From the NCBI GenBank assembly GCA_010909165.1, contig MU008189.1, forward strand, positions 372,001 to 436,000: 64,000 nucleotides of DNA, read 5' to 3'. The notes beneath the pieces are model-generated. The model was not told the DNA's origin. It did not search any database and worked only from the letters and a program-made list of their open reading frames with translations. The position numbers and the translations under genes are program-made. The stretch comes from Anthoceros angustus. Its lineage: Eukaryota > Streptophyta > Anthocerotopsida > Anthocerotales > Anthocerotaceae. Each line of letters starts with the position of its first letter. Position 1 is the stretch's first letter. Positions 33,401 to 45,201 of the stretch are shown piece after piece.

Positions 33401-36400
33401 ATGCCAGTCCCCTTTCCACAATCAGATATTCTGCTTCGATGTCTGCCTACAGCAGGAGGTAGGAAAATCTGGCCGTGAGCAGTTGCACGCACTCTTTTGT
33501 TAAAATACAGTGAAGGTCCAAGGGAGGCACCTGCTAAGGATCGAATATTGGATGTCTGCAGGTGATTGTTTTTGGAGATAAGAGGGGGAACTTGGTAGTA
33601 GCTTCGTTTCCTTCTCCTCTTCGTCACGTCGGTAGGCAAGAATCAGGGAAACCACTAGAAGTAACAGTCCTGGCGCTACTGAAAGGTGCCCATGGCATAT
33701 CGCGTGTCACCAGTATCTCAGTTGTGCCGGCTCTCCTGAGCCCTGTGGCTGAAATTGTCTCTGTAAGTATCTGCTGCCAAGTCACGACCACTATCCATGT
33801 TTGCTAGTTGCAGGTAAATGCGATCTACGAATATTTGGTATAGGTTGACCTGGGTCGTGTGTGCAGACAGGCAAGGATGAATGCATCTGCAGGTTCTCCT
33901 TTGAGAAGGACATCCATGGGCTTCAAGGCAAGCCTCAGGGAGTCGTCTGCACCGGGGTAGAAAGAGTCTCAGCTATTACGCTTGTCGAATCTGTGACTCA
34001 ATGGGGAAGTGGGTCTAAAGGAGAAGGGAGGAGGATAGCTGCTGGTTTCACTGCTGGGGATTTTCTTGTATGGGATCTGGGAAACCAGTGTGAGGTAATG
34101 TCATTGCATGAGGGGGTGGGAATCTCGGGTTTTGCATTCCGCTGAACTGCTAGTTTCAGAAAAAATCATTATCCGTGGAACACTCTGTCGAGTCTGTCCG
34201 CTATTTTGAAAATCCTCTGCAGATTATGCGGGTGTCATGTGGTGGATGGCGCCGACCCTTTTCGTACCTCAGTGCAAACATAACAGAACATTATTTCGCC
34301 TTTGTTAAGGTTATCACACTTCTTGTTGGAAAACCCCTTTTCAGATTGAGTATCAACTAATTCCACTGTTCCCGGTATTATTGGTGGAGCTGATCTTATC
34401 TGGCTGAATAGGAGAGTGCCATTCATGTGCACCGCAGCTGGATCCCCTCTTCAGCCGAAGCGGATGGAATTGATAAGTTGCAGCCAGAGGAAGGTTGCTC
34501 CCTCGGTATCAGTCAAGTTCCTGCGAAGCTATTGCACATGCAGTTCCATGGAAAAGAAATTCTATCTGTCCAGTTCATTCCCAGTGCAAGCAAAACGTTG
34601 AAAGTACAAGCTTGCTCAAGCTGGGTGGCAACTGGCGGAGAAGATGGTTCTGTTCGACTGACAAGGTGCTTTTGAACTCTCTTGAAGGTGTAGAAAAAAA
34701 CACGTCTACGAGTTCTCATAATGATGCGACATGTGAAAATGTATGCCTTGAATGACATTGAAAGGTTTTGTAGGTTTGATCCCAAGCAGCAGCAGCAACT
34801 GGATATGTCATTGGTGCTCGGGGAGCACACAGGCGGATCTGCTGTGAGAGCACTTACTTTGGTATCAGACTCTCACACAGTTAGAAAGGGGCCACAGGTG
34901 CAGGAGAGGCCATTTCGTGGGGACGGGGAATTTGATATCAACAGGACACTCCTGGTGGCGGTAGGAGCCAAGGAAGTACTGACCTGCTGGCTACTTCAGT
35001 GCACGTCACATCCTGGAGATGGTATTTCTTCTGGTGCTGAACAGAAAAGCACACTTGTGTCTCAAGAAACACAACAACCTTCCTCTGGTTCATGTGAGGC
35101 GAACGCGCTCAGCCCCAAGTGGATCAGTAGTTACAGGGCCCAGAAACCTCGTTCAGCTCAACAGGTAGCTCAGGTAGCTGGAAGTATGTATCCAAGCAGG
35201 AGGAATGTGGTCGAGCCTGAAGCTGAAGATGGATTTGGCACTGTTCACCAGGAAGATGGCACCTTTGACCTTAGTTTGCAAGAGGGTGATCCAAGCCAGG
35301 ATGATCTTCGGTATATGGCTGTTACTGCATTTTCAACCTTGTGCTCGACTACTGGGTATGTCTTCGCATATCTAATCTGTCGCCTGGATCGTCAATTACC
35401 AAGCGGTAGGATGTTCTGAGGCCGTGGGTCTTGTCAATACAGGTTAAACCTGACCTTCGTGGTGGCAGCATCGTCAGACTCGACGCTGACTGTTCTTTCG
35501 TTCGGTATCACCGCTCGTGCATGGTATTCACCTGTGCCTATTGTCCTGGCTGACTGTAAAATCATGGTGCTCATGTTTTAAAAGTCAGTTCTGCTGGCAG
35601 GTTGAAGGTGGCAGTGTTGGATCACCACACAGCCCCCGTCCTATCTTTGACTCACCTTGTCATACACTCTGATCACGTGCTTCCAGGTAGCTAGTGTGTC
35701 GTTAATTCTGAAGCGTGAGTACATGGATAGCTGCTCTCTATTTGCTGAGGTGCTAAATCTCCGTGCAGATGGGTCTTCCGAACGGTTTTTAGTGTTCAGT
35801 GGGGCCACTGATGGCTGCATTGCTGTTTGGGATATCACCCGTGTAGTGATGAGAACTTATGAAAATTGCCCTCAGCTTGAACTCAGTCACTCAGAACCTA
35901 TTCCGTTGCGTCCACTCAGTGGAAGAGGGAGTCAGGGAGGGAGGCTGCGGAAACTTCAGCAGCACAATGCCATGAGACCGAAGGCTGGTTTACAAGACAA
36001 ACAGGACGCTACAGACCAACGAAGTGAAAATCTTCACACGAATGAGGGGGTGAGACTTGGAAGCAAGCTAGTAGAAAACATCGAAGGTCCATTGCAGATG
36101 GAGGGGGCTGAATCAGGATTGCCTGACAGCCATCTTACGGGCCTGAGCTTCAGTCAAGCCAGTTCAGGCTTCCAATATGCTGATAAGGGCTCTTCAAATC
36201 AGGGTCCGGATGTAGCTTGCCTCCGACCAATCCACATTCTAGTGGCTGCCCACATGTCGGGGGTGAATTGCATGAGCGTAGGGAAACTGGAGGTTCAGGA
36301 GTGCTCCCAACTCACCAGCAATGAAGAGGTTGAATACGTTCTTGTAAGTGGAGGTGATGATGAAGGATTGCACATACTGACGTTTTCTGTTGACCTCCCA

Positions 36401-36977
36401 TGTGGATCCGAGGGTGGACCAAGCCAAACAGAAAATCTTGGTGAGCAGGCACAGATAACCGCAGAGGAGATGCTGAAAAAGTGCCGTTGTACATTTTCCG
36501 TCAAGACCCAGGTGTCGACAGCCTCTGCACATTACTCAGCTCTCAAAGGTAACTTTGAAGCCATTGGGTTGCTCGTGCTCGTTCCTTCCCATTCTCCGCT
36601 CAGGTACCATTTCTAAAACAGGCATCTGGACGGATGGGAAATTCATCTTCAGCACTGGCCTTGACCAGAGGCTGAGGTGTTGGCGTCTGCGCCGCTCAAA
36701 TGAGGGATCCGCAATCCCCTCGGAGAATGGTGTGCTATCGGTTGCTGAATGTGCGCGTTCTGTGATCGATGTACCGGAGCCTGCTGCCTTACATGTCGAA
36801 TCAGCTTCTGATGGGTATTTTCTTACTGTGCCCCAGTGGACCTGCTTCTTATGCTTCAGTCAGTTTCGCAACAATTTCAGGCCCGGTGTACTGAGTGACC
36901 GTTCTTTCTTGTGCAGGTCATTCTACCGAATTGCAGTAGTGGGGAGAGGATTGCAAATACTGAGCTTTCAAAGATGA
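30473..36977 (+). CDS. WD40-repeat protein, WDR6/Trm734 homologue
   Basis: WDR6 (yeast Trm734) partners the FTSJ1/Trm7 2'-O-methyltransferase for tRNA anticodon-loop modification; plants have one homologue. Twenty exons, all joining in phase, give about 1459 residues. First exon 30473-30575, largest 35769-36548, last 36917-36977. Characteristic segments in order: GDISALCLIP, CFDGVRVHGICALS, ERCLLYSMRLWG...ASGTIFNE, RLTGHEGSIHRISWAPNGLWIVSVSDDRTARVW, GHGGRLWDCH, ASEDCTSRVW, GRGIWRCVYD, ATNHGLLYRV, SSWVATGGEDGSVRL, FSGATDGCIAVWD, TGLDQRLRCWRLR. A long low-complexity insert (35880-36210) interrupts the last propeller. The start resembles other plants' short N-terminus. Its stop lies 189 bp from that of the convergent hydrolase gene. 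Confidence 0.9.
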
Positions 36978-37166
36978 AGTTGTGACTTCCAAACTGAAGA
37001 CCCAGCTGTGACCGGACTCTGATGTCGTCGGCAAACCATCGGGAAACATCTGTGTCAGCAGAGATGGTCCTAGTTACGAATGGCGTCCGGGGTTTTCAAT
37101 TTCACCAGACTGTAGACATTCAACCTTGCAGAACCCAGACAGCTGATATTCATTTCCGGACGAAGC

Positions 37167-38258
37167 TCAAGCAACTGCCGTGCCTGTGCCTGTCTTGTGA
37201 TCACTGCCACCAAAGATGGTTTTCTCAAACCAGTCAAAAATCTCAGGAGCCGGAATGCTAGTGATGGAATGTATCCCGTGGGCCACCATCGTCTCCTGCT
37301 GGACGTGGCTCTGCCACAGAAACATGCCGTTGCTCTGCATAGGGAGAAAATTCCTTGCCGCAATAGCCTTTTCCCAAGGTGTATCAGGCGGGTATATTGT
37401 GAGGTACCCGTCGCCATCGACATATTCCTCCTCAACATACACATCATGAATCTTCTCTGCAATCTCGTCGTCGATTCCGACGATTCTCTCCGAGAAGTAG
37501 TACTTGGTGATGGGCAGGGGCGGCAGCGAAACCTGTCCCACTGGCACTCCCACTTTGTTCAGAGCATAGATGGACCTGGCTACCTGCACCTCGATCTCCT
37601 CGTCCCGGACCATGTGCGCAAAGAAGGTGGGAGGGAACTGCACCCTGTTGGCCCGATGGAACACTTCCAGAACTCCTGGAGAGACGATGAGAGCCAGAGA
37701 CTTCACATTCCCAAGGTGGAGCGCCAGAGAGGAGCTGAAGTTGCCTCCTGCGGACGATCCAATCAGGGCAAGCGGGAGGTGACTCAGGTTGTGCTGCCCC
37801 CGCCATGTGCTCAGGATTCCCGTCACGTCTCGGATGTCTTCCGAGAATTGCACAGGCCAGTTCTGCCACTCGGGTTCCAGGCTTTTGATGGCTATCACAG
37901 CGTACCCTTGAGACAGCGCAATGCTGGTGAGGCGACGGTCTTCAGGGAGCCCGTAGCATATGGGGCAGCCCGGGCCAACATCGAAGTAGCTCAACGGAGC
38001 CAGGTTCCTCCCGTGGGCCATGAAGATGACTCCCCTTGGCTTCTCCGGTATCTGCCACACCACATTCCTTCCCAGCATGACCTCCCATGTGCCATTGGTC
38101 ATTTTCTCCTTCGGCGGGAACGGAGCAGCATGGACATTCTCCTCCCAGAAGGCCTCTTGCACTCCTGCGGCTGCTTCACTGGAAGAGCGTAAGCAGGAAA
38201 TCCAAATGTAGGACGTCAGGAGCAGAAGATGACGGCACATGCTGCTGGTTGTGGCCAT
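37167..38258 (-). CDS. Secreted alpha/beta-hydrolase-fold protein
   Basis: An intronless ORF of 363 residues from the ATG at 38258. A hydrophobic signal peptide (residues about 8-24, HLLLLTSYIWISCL) precedes a mature part with two N-glycosylation-like sites (NGT near 55, NFS near 173). The nucleophile elbow is GSSAGG at about 167-172 (Ser169). Upstream GVIFMAHGRN looks like the oxyanion-hole strand, as in alpha/beta hydrolases. A conserved-looking YAVIAIKSLEPEWQNW segment lies between. The substrate is unknown. The ORF continues upstream to 38462, but that extension includes leader-like AT-rich sequence and no signal peptide, so the shorter start is chosen. Confidence 0.78.
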   Translation of the reverse strand: MATTSSMCRHLLLLTSYIWISCLRSSSEAAAGVQEAFWEENVHAAPFPPKEKMTNGTWEVMLGRNVVWQIPEKPRGVIFMAHGRNLAPLSYFDVGPGCPICYGLPEDRRLTSIALSQGYAVIAIKSLEPEWQNWPVQFSEDIRDVTGILSTWRGQHNLSHLPLALIGSSAGGNFSSSLALHLGNVKSLALIVSPGVLEVFHRANRVQFPPTFFAHMVRDEEIEVQVARSIYALNKVGVPVGQVSLPPLPITKYYFSERIVGIDDEIAEKIHDVYVEEEYVDGDGYLTIYPPDTPWEKAIAARNFLPMQSNGMFLWQSHVQQETMVAHGIHSITSIPAPEIFDWFEKTIFGGSDHKTGTGTAVA

Positions 38259-38562
38259 CTTCTCCTCTTCGCCATTAGCCTTTGAGCTCGTCCTCCATGT
38301 TATCTTCTCAGGTGAGGACTTCCACGTTTTCTTTCTATTTTTGATAAGAACATCGGGTGGCATGCATGTCAGGACCTCTATGATCGAGAGGAAGGGATAA
38401 CGGGACGGAATGTACATAGCAGGAACTATGTGGATGATGAAGTATAATTTATTATTGTACATATTTACAGATGCTTGAGAATTGTATGTGGGTATGTAAG
38501 GGGTTAGTCGGGTGCAGTCTTTGGGGCCAAGGATTCTTCATCTGCACTAGTATGGACTATCC
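38259..38562. other. Intergenic, hydrolase promoter / phosphatase 3' UTR
   Basis: About 300 bp between two minus-strand genes. Positions 38430-38470 are AT-rich with TATAATTTATTATTG. No gene was seen. Confidence 0.5.
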
Positions 38563-40421
38563 TCAAGCTGCAAGATGTCCCATTGCAAAGCTACAAGCCT
38601 TTGGAGTTGCGCTCAGGCTGGTGATCCAAACTTCGTCGGCTTTCACATTTGCATCATCGTCATTTCGATGCCAGCTCCAGTGTGCGTGTGTTGCGTTCGC
38701 TATCCTCAGCTGCCCATGTCCAAAGCTAGCTTCGCGAAAGAGAGAGTACGATGGCTGGTCCAAGTACCTGACACAGCGGCAGCGAATTGGGTGAGTGTGA
38801 GGTGGCCAGCAGTTACGACATTCAAGGCCACAACTTGCCAGCTTCAGTCTCCGACCAGTCACTGGAGACAATTCACTCTCAATCATGACATGAAGAGAGA
38901 AATCTGTACCAACCTTTTGGCAAGGCCTTCCCGATTACCCCCATCTCCGATCACAATCTGTACCATGCCACAGGGATCCTCCTTTCCACCGTAGACCCTA
39001 GACTGCAGGGGTTTTCACCCAGTCAGGGAGCATGCCACATGAAACCCCCTCTCTACGAACAGAACTACTCTTTTCTCTAATTAGGCCAGCAATACTTACA
39101 AAGCGCTCATACGCATGCACATGGCCTGCAAACATGATGTCAACATGCGCAGCCTGCAGCAAAGGTTCCATGGCTGCCATCATTGCATCACCGTCCCCCT
39201 GATGAGCTGAGTTGCTGTTGTACCAGGGTGCATGCAGCACAGCTATAAGCCAGGGAGTCTTCTTTCGGTCGACCTTGGCAAGATCTGCCTGTCACGAGCA
39301 ATGAGGCAGAAAGTTCAGTTCAATACTGATGCAACTCCCTGTGAACACAGGGTGCCTACTTTCTAAGCAGTAAAAGCAAGCTGCACTAGACGAAACAGCA
39401 CTTACTTGGAGCCAGGCATATTGGCTGGATTTAGCATCGTAGTCTGTGTATGATCCCAGCATAAGAACATGAACTCCAGCAACCTCAAATGAGTAGTACA
39501 GGTTGGAGGTGGAGCCACTCTCCAAGTATGGCATAGACCACCGAGTGTTGTAAGCTTTGAATGATTCAATAATATAGGGGACAGCCTCTCTGTCGTGGTT
39601 TCCTTCAGTAACCATCCATGGCCTTGAGCTAGCCAAAGGTGACATGAGCTGCCCGAACGAATCCCACAGAGGTTGATAGTAATCTGCATAAGATAGATCA
39701 CCTGCAAAAAGCAGGAGATCGTAGTCTGACTCTTGAATGTGTTGAAGAGTTGAGGTAGTCCACCCAGTCTGTCCCAGATCACCTGCACAGAGAGGCCATC
39801 CTAAGCCACCCATGGTGGTTTTGTTTGTACCAGCAAATTAAGACATGCCGTAATTCAAGAACCATGACAAGGAGCTTACCAACAACTGCAAAAGTGATGG
39901 GCACCTCAGGTCCTGATGCTGGAGGAGTCCTGAAACTGTACTCCTTGCCCGCATTTCCACAGCGGTAGTAGTAAGTTGTGCTGGGTTCAAGGGGATTGGT
40001 GTCGGTCCCAAGCACCACGTGATGACTGAGTCCAGATTTATACAACAGAAAGGAGTAAGAGGAGCTCTGCCCATTCGCAAAGGCGTCGTAAGACGCCGAT
40101 TTGGTTCCATATTCCACAGAAGAAGGGCTATTAGAACTGGAAGTAATCCACGATACTTTCATCTTGTTTGGCCCAGCCAGTGACACATGCACCTAAGAAA
40201 GAAAGCAGTTAGAAAAGGATCTACCAATGATTCTCAAGCAACCGCAACTGTCCTTCTCGTCGTACCTGCTCAGGCTCTGTTGTAGACGACCTGAGACTCG
40301 GAAATTGCAGTGTCCTGCGAGTGTTGGGTCGCACATAAGACCCTTGTGCTAGCAACAAGCCCATGCCAAGGCAAAACACCAGAATGAAGCTCTGCCTCAC
40401 TGCCACACTCTGGGCTGCCAT
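38563..40421 (-). CDS. Purple acid phosphatase
   Basis: A dinuclear metallo-phosphoesterase (Fe-Zn/Mn), secreted or vacuolar, releasing phosphate from organic esters. Six exons (40421-40266, 40192-39880, 39782-39406, 39288-39100, 39002-38914, 38767-38563) join in phase to 442 residues. An N-terminal signal peptide ([17 protein letters not shown]) is followed by a fibronectin-like domain ([17 protein letters not shown]). All five metal-ligand blocks are present: GDLG (157-160), GDLSYAD (184-190), GNHD (217-220), VLHAPWYN (299-306) and GHVHAYER (337-344). The C-terminus has [19 protein letters not shown] and [21 protein letters not shown]. This is the plant high-molecular-weight PAP type, close to PAP18/22-like enzymes. 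The first exon could start at 40469, but 40421 sits directly before the signal peptide. Confidence 0.93.
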
Positions 40422-41503
40422 TGCTAGGAGCCGGTGAAACCCAGTCCTGAAAGAGCGAGAGGGAAACATGCATCATCACTTTTAGAGTCCTTCTCGTCTC
40501 ACTCAGTCCAGTCCATCAAGCAATCCTTCCCAAAGGCCAAAAAGCATAGTGGGCACGTCAGCTGGGCAAGCAATCTCCTGCTGCAGCTCAGTTGCCATGA
40601 AGAGGGCAAAAACACAGCATCGTCAACAAGCTCCAATTCAAAACACCCACCCTGCCCTTCACCAGCCTGCTCATGCCAGAGAAAATAGTGCAGTTCCTGC
40701 CAGCCAACCTTCCTTTCCTCTCATCCCAATCTGTCTACTTCACCACGGGAATGAAGCAGGGAAGACATCTGTCCACATTGAGGCGAGGCATATTCCTCCT
40801 CTCTACATTCCATTCCACATTGCCAGATGGAAACTTCAAACAACCTATCACGCAGCTTCTTGGCCAAAGTGACGGTTAAGGCACGTCCTAGGTCCTTCCT
40901 CACAGAAAGCAATTCCTTTAGCGGAGTGGGGATGTGGAGAACGGACACGTCTGCATCGCTCTTCGGCTGGCCCCACTCGTTCTACGTACATACTTCGCTG
41001 CAAAGAACACACCGGTGTATTTGCAGCGCATGAACCAGGATTTGATGCCCGAATCGGAAGCGATTAAAACTCGGAGGGATGCGACCCGGCAGGCCGTGAT
41101 GCATCGCCTTCCAAGGTTATGATCTCCGAAATTGCGTCCTTGCCGTGCTAGGTACTTCGTTACAATTCCCTGCAATTGACGATCGACCAATCCTCACTCT
41201 TGGCATCCAGCAAGGCTGCAAATTCTCTCCCCGAGTTCCTTTTGAGTAAACACTTCTGAAGCAGGTGGCCAAGTGAATGGGCAGGGTTGTTTGAAGGTCG
41301 TGCCTGTAACGGTGGAGGAGCTTGCAAACAGCTTGTTTCGCAGATCGCTGTTTCACAGCTTTCGTCGTTAAATTTCCAGCCCACGGGCATGTGGAACTAG
41401 ACTATGCACCTACGGACTCTTGGGTCTCCAAGAGCTGCACGCTGAGTGTTAGAATTCCGGCAAAAAGGTTGCCTGACGGCAAAACAAAGGCCCCTGAAAT
41501 GGG
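40422..41503. promoter_or_regulatory. PAP promoter region and THO7 3' flank
   Basis: About 1.1 kb with no supported gene. An 8-mer GCATATTC at 40788-40795 fits the PHR1-binding P1BS consensus (GNATATNC), 367 bp from the PAP start. A match this short occurs by chance every few kb, so it is only suggestive. Confidence 0.3.
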
Positions 41504-42388
41504 TCACGTTGTGTCCATGCTCACAGGTTCCGCGGCGCTGGAAGCCTCAACAGCCGGGGGTGCGGAAGGCTGTGCAACAGCTGCTAAATCAAGATCAACA
41601 GGGATCTTACTCTCCTCCTCGATTGTGCTTTGCAGATCATCCACCTGCGCAAGGGCATGCGACAAAGAATTCTGGATGAAGAAAGGACCTACAAGAGCAA
41701 TGTGTAAGACAGCCATAGACAAGCAATTGACACGCACCACATGTAAGAGAAGTGCAAATTGCTTCTTCCTCAGTTCCAGGGTTCGTGATGCAGCTAGATT
41801 CTCTGCTTCCAGCAACAGAATGTCTCGATCCAGCTCGGTGATCGCCTGTTGAGTCTCCGATCGTGCTGGCTGAGCTGCTATCAACTTCCTGATGGCCTCG
41901 CACTCCTCCTTGTGCTGCCTTTCAAGCTTCTCGTGCTCCAGCTGCACCTTGGCATCCTCAATATCCGCCTGGGCCTGCAGCAGGAGCCATGTCAAATCCA
42001 AGTCCCTCGGCCGATTCTCCTAGTGTAGAATGGAGGAATCTTCTAGTCAGAGTCTCACCTGAGCAATTTGCCTCGTAAGCTCTGTTTGCAGCTCCTTGAA
42101 ATTCTCCTGCTCCCGCCTGTTGGCATTGATGACAGCCTTGGTCTTCAGAAGCGGCAGCTCGAAGGTGGCGAGCTCCTGAAGGAAAGACTTGTACAGCTTC
42201 TCGCAGTCCGCCAGGTTATCTGCATCCTTCTCCACCTCCACAGCGAAAGCTATAAATTTCTTCAGAAGCTTCTTCAAAGGGGGCTCGCCTCTGGTAGTGG
42301 TGGTCCGGGTCAGCAGTCTTTGCCTGATCACGGCATCGTCCTCAGCAGGGCTGATGGCATAGTGGGCTGCCATCCTTCCGGTGATCAA
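41504..42388 (-). CDS. THO7: THO complex subunit 7
   Basis: A nuclear component of THO/TREX, coupling transcription to mRNA export and small-RNA biogenesis. Three exons (42388-42059, 41974-41738, 41644-41504) join at phase 0 to 235 residues, close to Arabidopsis THO7A/B. Highly conserved blocks: [71 protein letters not shown] and [18 protein letters not shown]. Most of the protein is a coiled coil, as expected. A second in-frame ATG at 42373 is an alternative start; an extra upstream coding exon cannot be excluded. Confidence 0.92.
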
Positions 42389-42664
42389 TCCTCAACCTGC
42401 CATCAAGCCACTTGGCCAAAAATTCATCCGCAAGGGGATCGAAGGAGGAAACCTAGCACTCCGAGAGAGAGTACGTGCTCGTCTCTAGGGTTTAACCGCG
42501 CCTTGCGCACAGAGTTCAGACTTTATCACATCCGAGATGGTGCCCACGATCCGATCTGGGAAGGCTAGGGCGAAGGAGCTGAATCCTATGGCTGCTTGGC
42601 AACTGCGTTACTTCTCAGACTATTTTCTGACCTTGCTCTTTTGCAATGGCTCAGCCAGGCGGTC
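42389..42664. promoter_or_regulatory. Bidirectional promoter THO7/PPR with telo-box
   Basis: 276 bp between two divergent start codons. TAGGGTTT at about 42487-42494 is a telo-box core on the plus strand, the second divergent promoter in the window with this motif. Confidence 0.55.
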
Positions 42665-44698
42665 ATGAGTTGCGGGCGGATAGGGGTAGCAGACTCAGGT
42701 ATCCGGCTCGGGTATTTTCAATCTCTGGTGAGACCGGTGCTGTCATGGGAGATCATGTTACAACAGCAAGCTGTACATGGTCGGAGCGGCCTGAAGCAGC
42801 TCCTGAGACCTCTGGCCCTCCACGATTGCAGAGCCTGGATTTCGACTCCGGCTAGAACTGATCAGCTTTCTGAGGATGGACATCCGACTGCGGAAGGACA
42901 GAGGGATTGTGGTTCAGGACCAGTTCCAAATCGGAAGATCGTCAAGAGGGATTTCAGAGGCGACAAAGAAAAGCATGATTCGCAGAGACCTATGACAGAG
43001 ACAGCTGCTATTAGCAAGCTGCGCCACATTCTTAGAGGAGTGAATTGGGGACCTCACATTGGGGCTTTGCTTGACCAGGTGAGAATTAAGATCAAGCCCT
43101 ATCATGTGAGTCAGGTGCTGAAGGAGCAGAAAGATGCGAAATTGGCATTGAGCTTCTTTGAGTGGGCAAGAGGCAAGGAAGGATTTAAGCACAACTCTCT
43201 CACCTATTCGGTGATGCTACGGATACTCGGAGACTCCAAGCAATTTCAAGGAGCTTGGCATCTTCTGGAAGCCATGCAGAAGGATGGGTTCCCAATTACG
43301 GCCAGGACGTTTGCCCCTCTTCTGCAAAGCTACGGGAAATACAACATGGTCGAGGAAGCTTTAGAAACCTACAACAAGATGAATGCATTTGGTTGCCAGC
43401 CCAGCCTTATGACTTTCACGTATCTTATTGGCTTGCTTGCTAGGGCTGGTGATCATGACAGGGTGGATGTGCTGTACGGGGAAATGAAGATGGCTGGGTA
43501 CCAGCTGGATCTTCGGGTCTACAATGTTATCATCGATGCACTTGGTAGGGCAGGAAAACTGAACTCTGCAGTCGAAGTTTTGCAAGAACTCATGAGAAAT
43601 GGGCTGAAGCCTAATTCTTACACCGGCTGTGCCTTTTTAAATCACCTGAAGGAGGCAAACGACATTGAGGTTTTCAAAACACTTTTGGACAGCGGTGGCG
43701 AGTTTAGCACCGAGACATACAACGTTTTTTTGACAACTCTTGCCAGGGAGGGTAAGGTTAACTTGACGTGCAAGGTCTTTGAGGAAATGAGGAGGAGAGG
43801 TTGCCAGCCAGACGTGAGAAGCTACAACATTTTAATCAGCTGTCTTGTTAAGGCTGGTAGGATCGGAGTCGCTGAGGAGTTCTTTCGAAAGATGGGCGAC
43901 GACAATTGTTCCCCAGATCGTATCACTTATTCTGTGCTGATTGATATGCTTGGAAAAGCTGGGAAAGTGCAGGATGCACTGGATCTGTTCAGGCAGATGA
44001 ACTGCAGGGGTATAAGCCCAGATGTGGTCACCTACAATAGTTTGATTGATAGCTTAGGGAAGGCAGGGGACATGGAGGAGTGTCTTCAGCTTCTTGAAGA
44101 TATGAAAGACAATGGCATTGCGCCAGACTTCTTGACATACAACATCGTCATTGATGGTCTTGGTAGGAATGGGCAGTCAAACGCGGCGTACGTGGTACTA
44201 CGAGATATGCAAGCCACTGGTCATACTCCTGACGTGCTCACCTATACCCATTTAATTGCGGGTTTAACCAGGGATGGCAAGCTGGACTTGGCTCTGGATG
44301 TCTTCAGAGAGATGTCACTGCATGGCTGTATTCCCAACCACGTGACTTACACAATCCTAATTGACCGACTCGGCAAAGAAGGAAAGTTGCAGCTGGCTAG
44401 AGGGTTTTTCCAGGAGATGATCACAAAGGGATGCGTTCCGAACATTTACACTTTCAACAGCCTTATCGACAACCTCGGACGTCAGGGACTCCATGACGAG
44501 GCGTATTCAGTGTACAACCAGATGAAGGAGGCAGACTGCACGCCTGACGAAGTAACCTACGCAATTTTGCTTCATGCAGCTGTGAAGGCCAAGCAATTGG
44601 ATAGACTTCCCACTCTCGTTCGGGAGATGGAAGCTGCAGGTTTGAAGATGGAAATGATCGTCCCAACCGACGTCAAGCTGACAATTCCGGAGACTTGA
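42665..44698 (+). CDS. P-class pentatricopeptide repeat protein
   Basis: An intronless 677-residue protein that probably binds organelle RNA. After a leader of about 150 residues come about 14 consecutive 35-residue P-type repeats from roughly residue 175 to the end. Examples are TYSVMLRILGDSKQFQGAWH, VYNVIIDALGRAGKLNSAVE, SYNILISCLVKAGRIGVAEE, TYNSLIDSLGKAGDMEECLQ and TYTILIDRLGKEGKLQLARG. One repeat near residue 330 is degenerate (TGCAFLNHLKEANDIEVFKT). There are no E/DYW or SMR extensions. The N-terminus (Arg, Ser, few acids) could be an organelle presequence. The ATG at 42665 is the first in frame; an open frame extends upstream without an ATG. Confidence 0.9.
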   Translation: MSCGRIGVADSGIRLGYFQSLVRPVLSWEIMLQQQAVHGRSGLKQLLRPLALHDCRAWISTPARTDQLSEDGHPTAEGQRDCGSGPVPNRKIVKRDFRGDKEKHDSQRPMTETAAISKLRHILRGVNWGPHIGALLDQVRIKIKPYHVSQVLKEQKDAKLALSFFEWARGKEGFKHNSLTYSVMLRILGDSKQFQGAWHLLEAMQKDGFPITARTFAPLLQSYGKYNMVEEALETYNKMNAFGCQPSLMTFTYLIGLLARAGDHDRVDVLYGEMKMAGYQLDLRVYNVIIDALGRAGKLNSAVEVLQELMRNGLKPNSYTGCAFLNHLKEANDIEVFKTLLDSGGEFSTETYNVFLTTLAREGKVNLTCKVFEEMRRRGCQPDVRSYNILISCLVKAGRIGVAEEFFRKMGDDNCSPDRITYSVLIDMLGKAGKVQDALDLFRQMNCRGISPDVVTYNSLIDSLGKAGDMEECLQLLEDMKDNGIAPDFLTYNIVIDGLGRNGQSNAAYVVLRDMQATGHTPDVLTYTHLIAGLTRDGKLDLALDVFREMSLHGCIPNHVTYTILIDRLGKEGKLQLARGFFQEMITKGCVPNIYTFNSLIDNLGRQGLHDEAYSVYNQMKEADCTPDEVTYAILLHAAVKAKQLDRLPTLVREMEAAGLKMEMIVPTDVKLTIPET

Positions 44699-45201
44699 GA
44701 TGAAATTGGGCAAGGGGAAGCTGCTCTCATGTCCAGCCACATTTCTCGCCTATGCCACCGTGTGCTTCGAGTATGCCTTGGTCTCCCACACTTCCCTGTT
44801 CAGGGAGTATAAAGACAAAATCCTCTTAGCAGCGCTTCGAGGTCATTACAATGGAAAATGGATTACACTCACTTCCAAAAAAAGGAATAACCGTGGTCCT
44901 AAACTTCTCCTAGAGTACAAAATATCTCAACATGTTTCAAAACAAACGGATAACCGTTTCCCTAAATCTCAACCATGAACTGATATCCGTTGCTGCCGTC
45001 TGCCAAGCTGCTGAAATAAAAACGAAGCACCCAGAGAAGCTGTCAATCGTAGCCCTCCATCTGCTTGGACTGATCATCTTCACCAACCAGCCTTTTTCTC
45101 GACTTGCTTTGGTCTCCGCCACAAACTTCCCAGCAATCTGCAAAGCATATTACCAGATTCGATGACAAGACGATTAGGGCATCACAGTTCTCGCGCTCTC
45201 T
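44699..45201. other. Intergenic between convergent PPR and TIC20
   Basis: About 500 bp of 3' flanks; no gene was recognised. Confidence 0.5.

Noticed and set aside
37197-38192. 331-codon plus-strand ORF
   Set aside because: Antisense of the alpha/beta hydrolase; no family resemblance.
40788-40795. P1BS phosphate-starvation site as a firm regulatory call
   Set aside because: The 8-mer has two free positions and is expected by chance every few kilobases; kept only as a low-confidence note.
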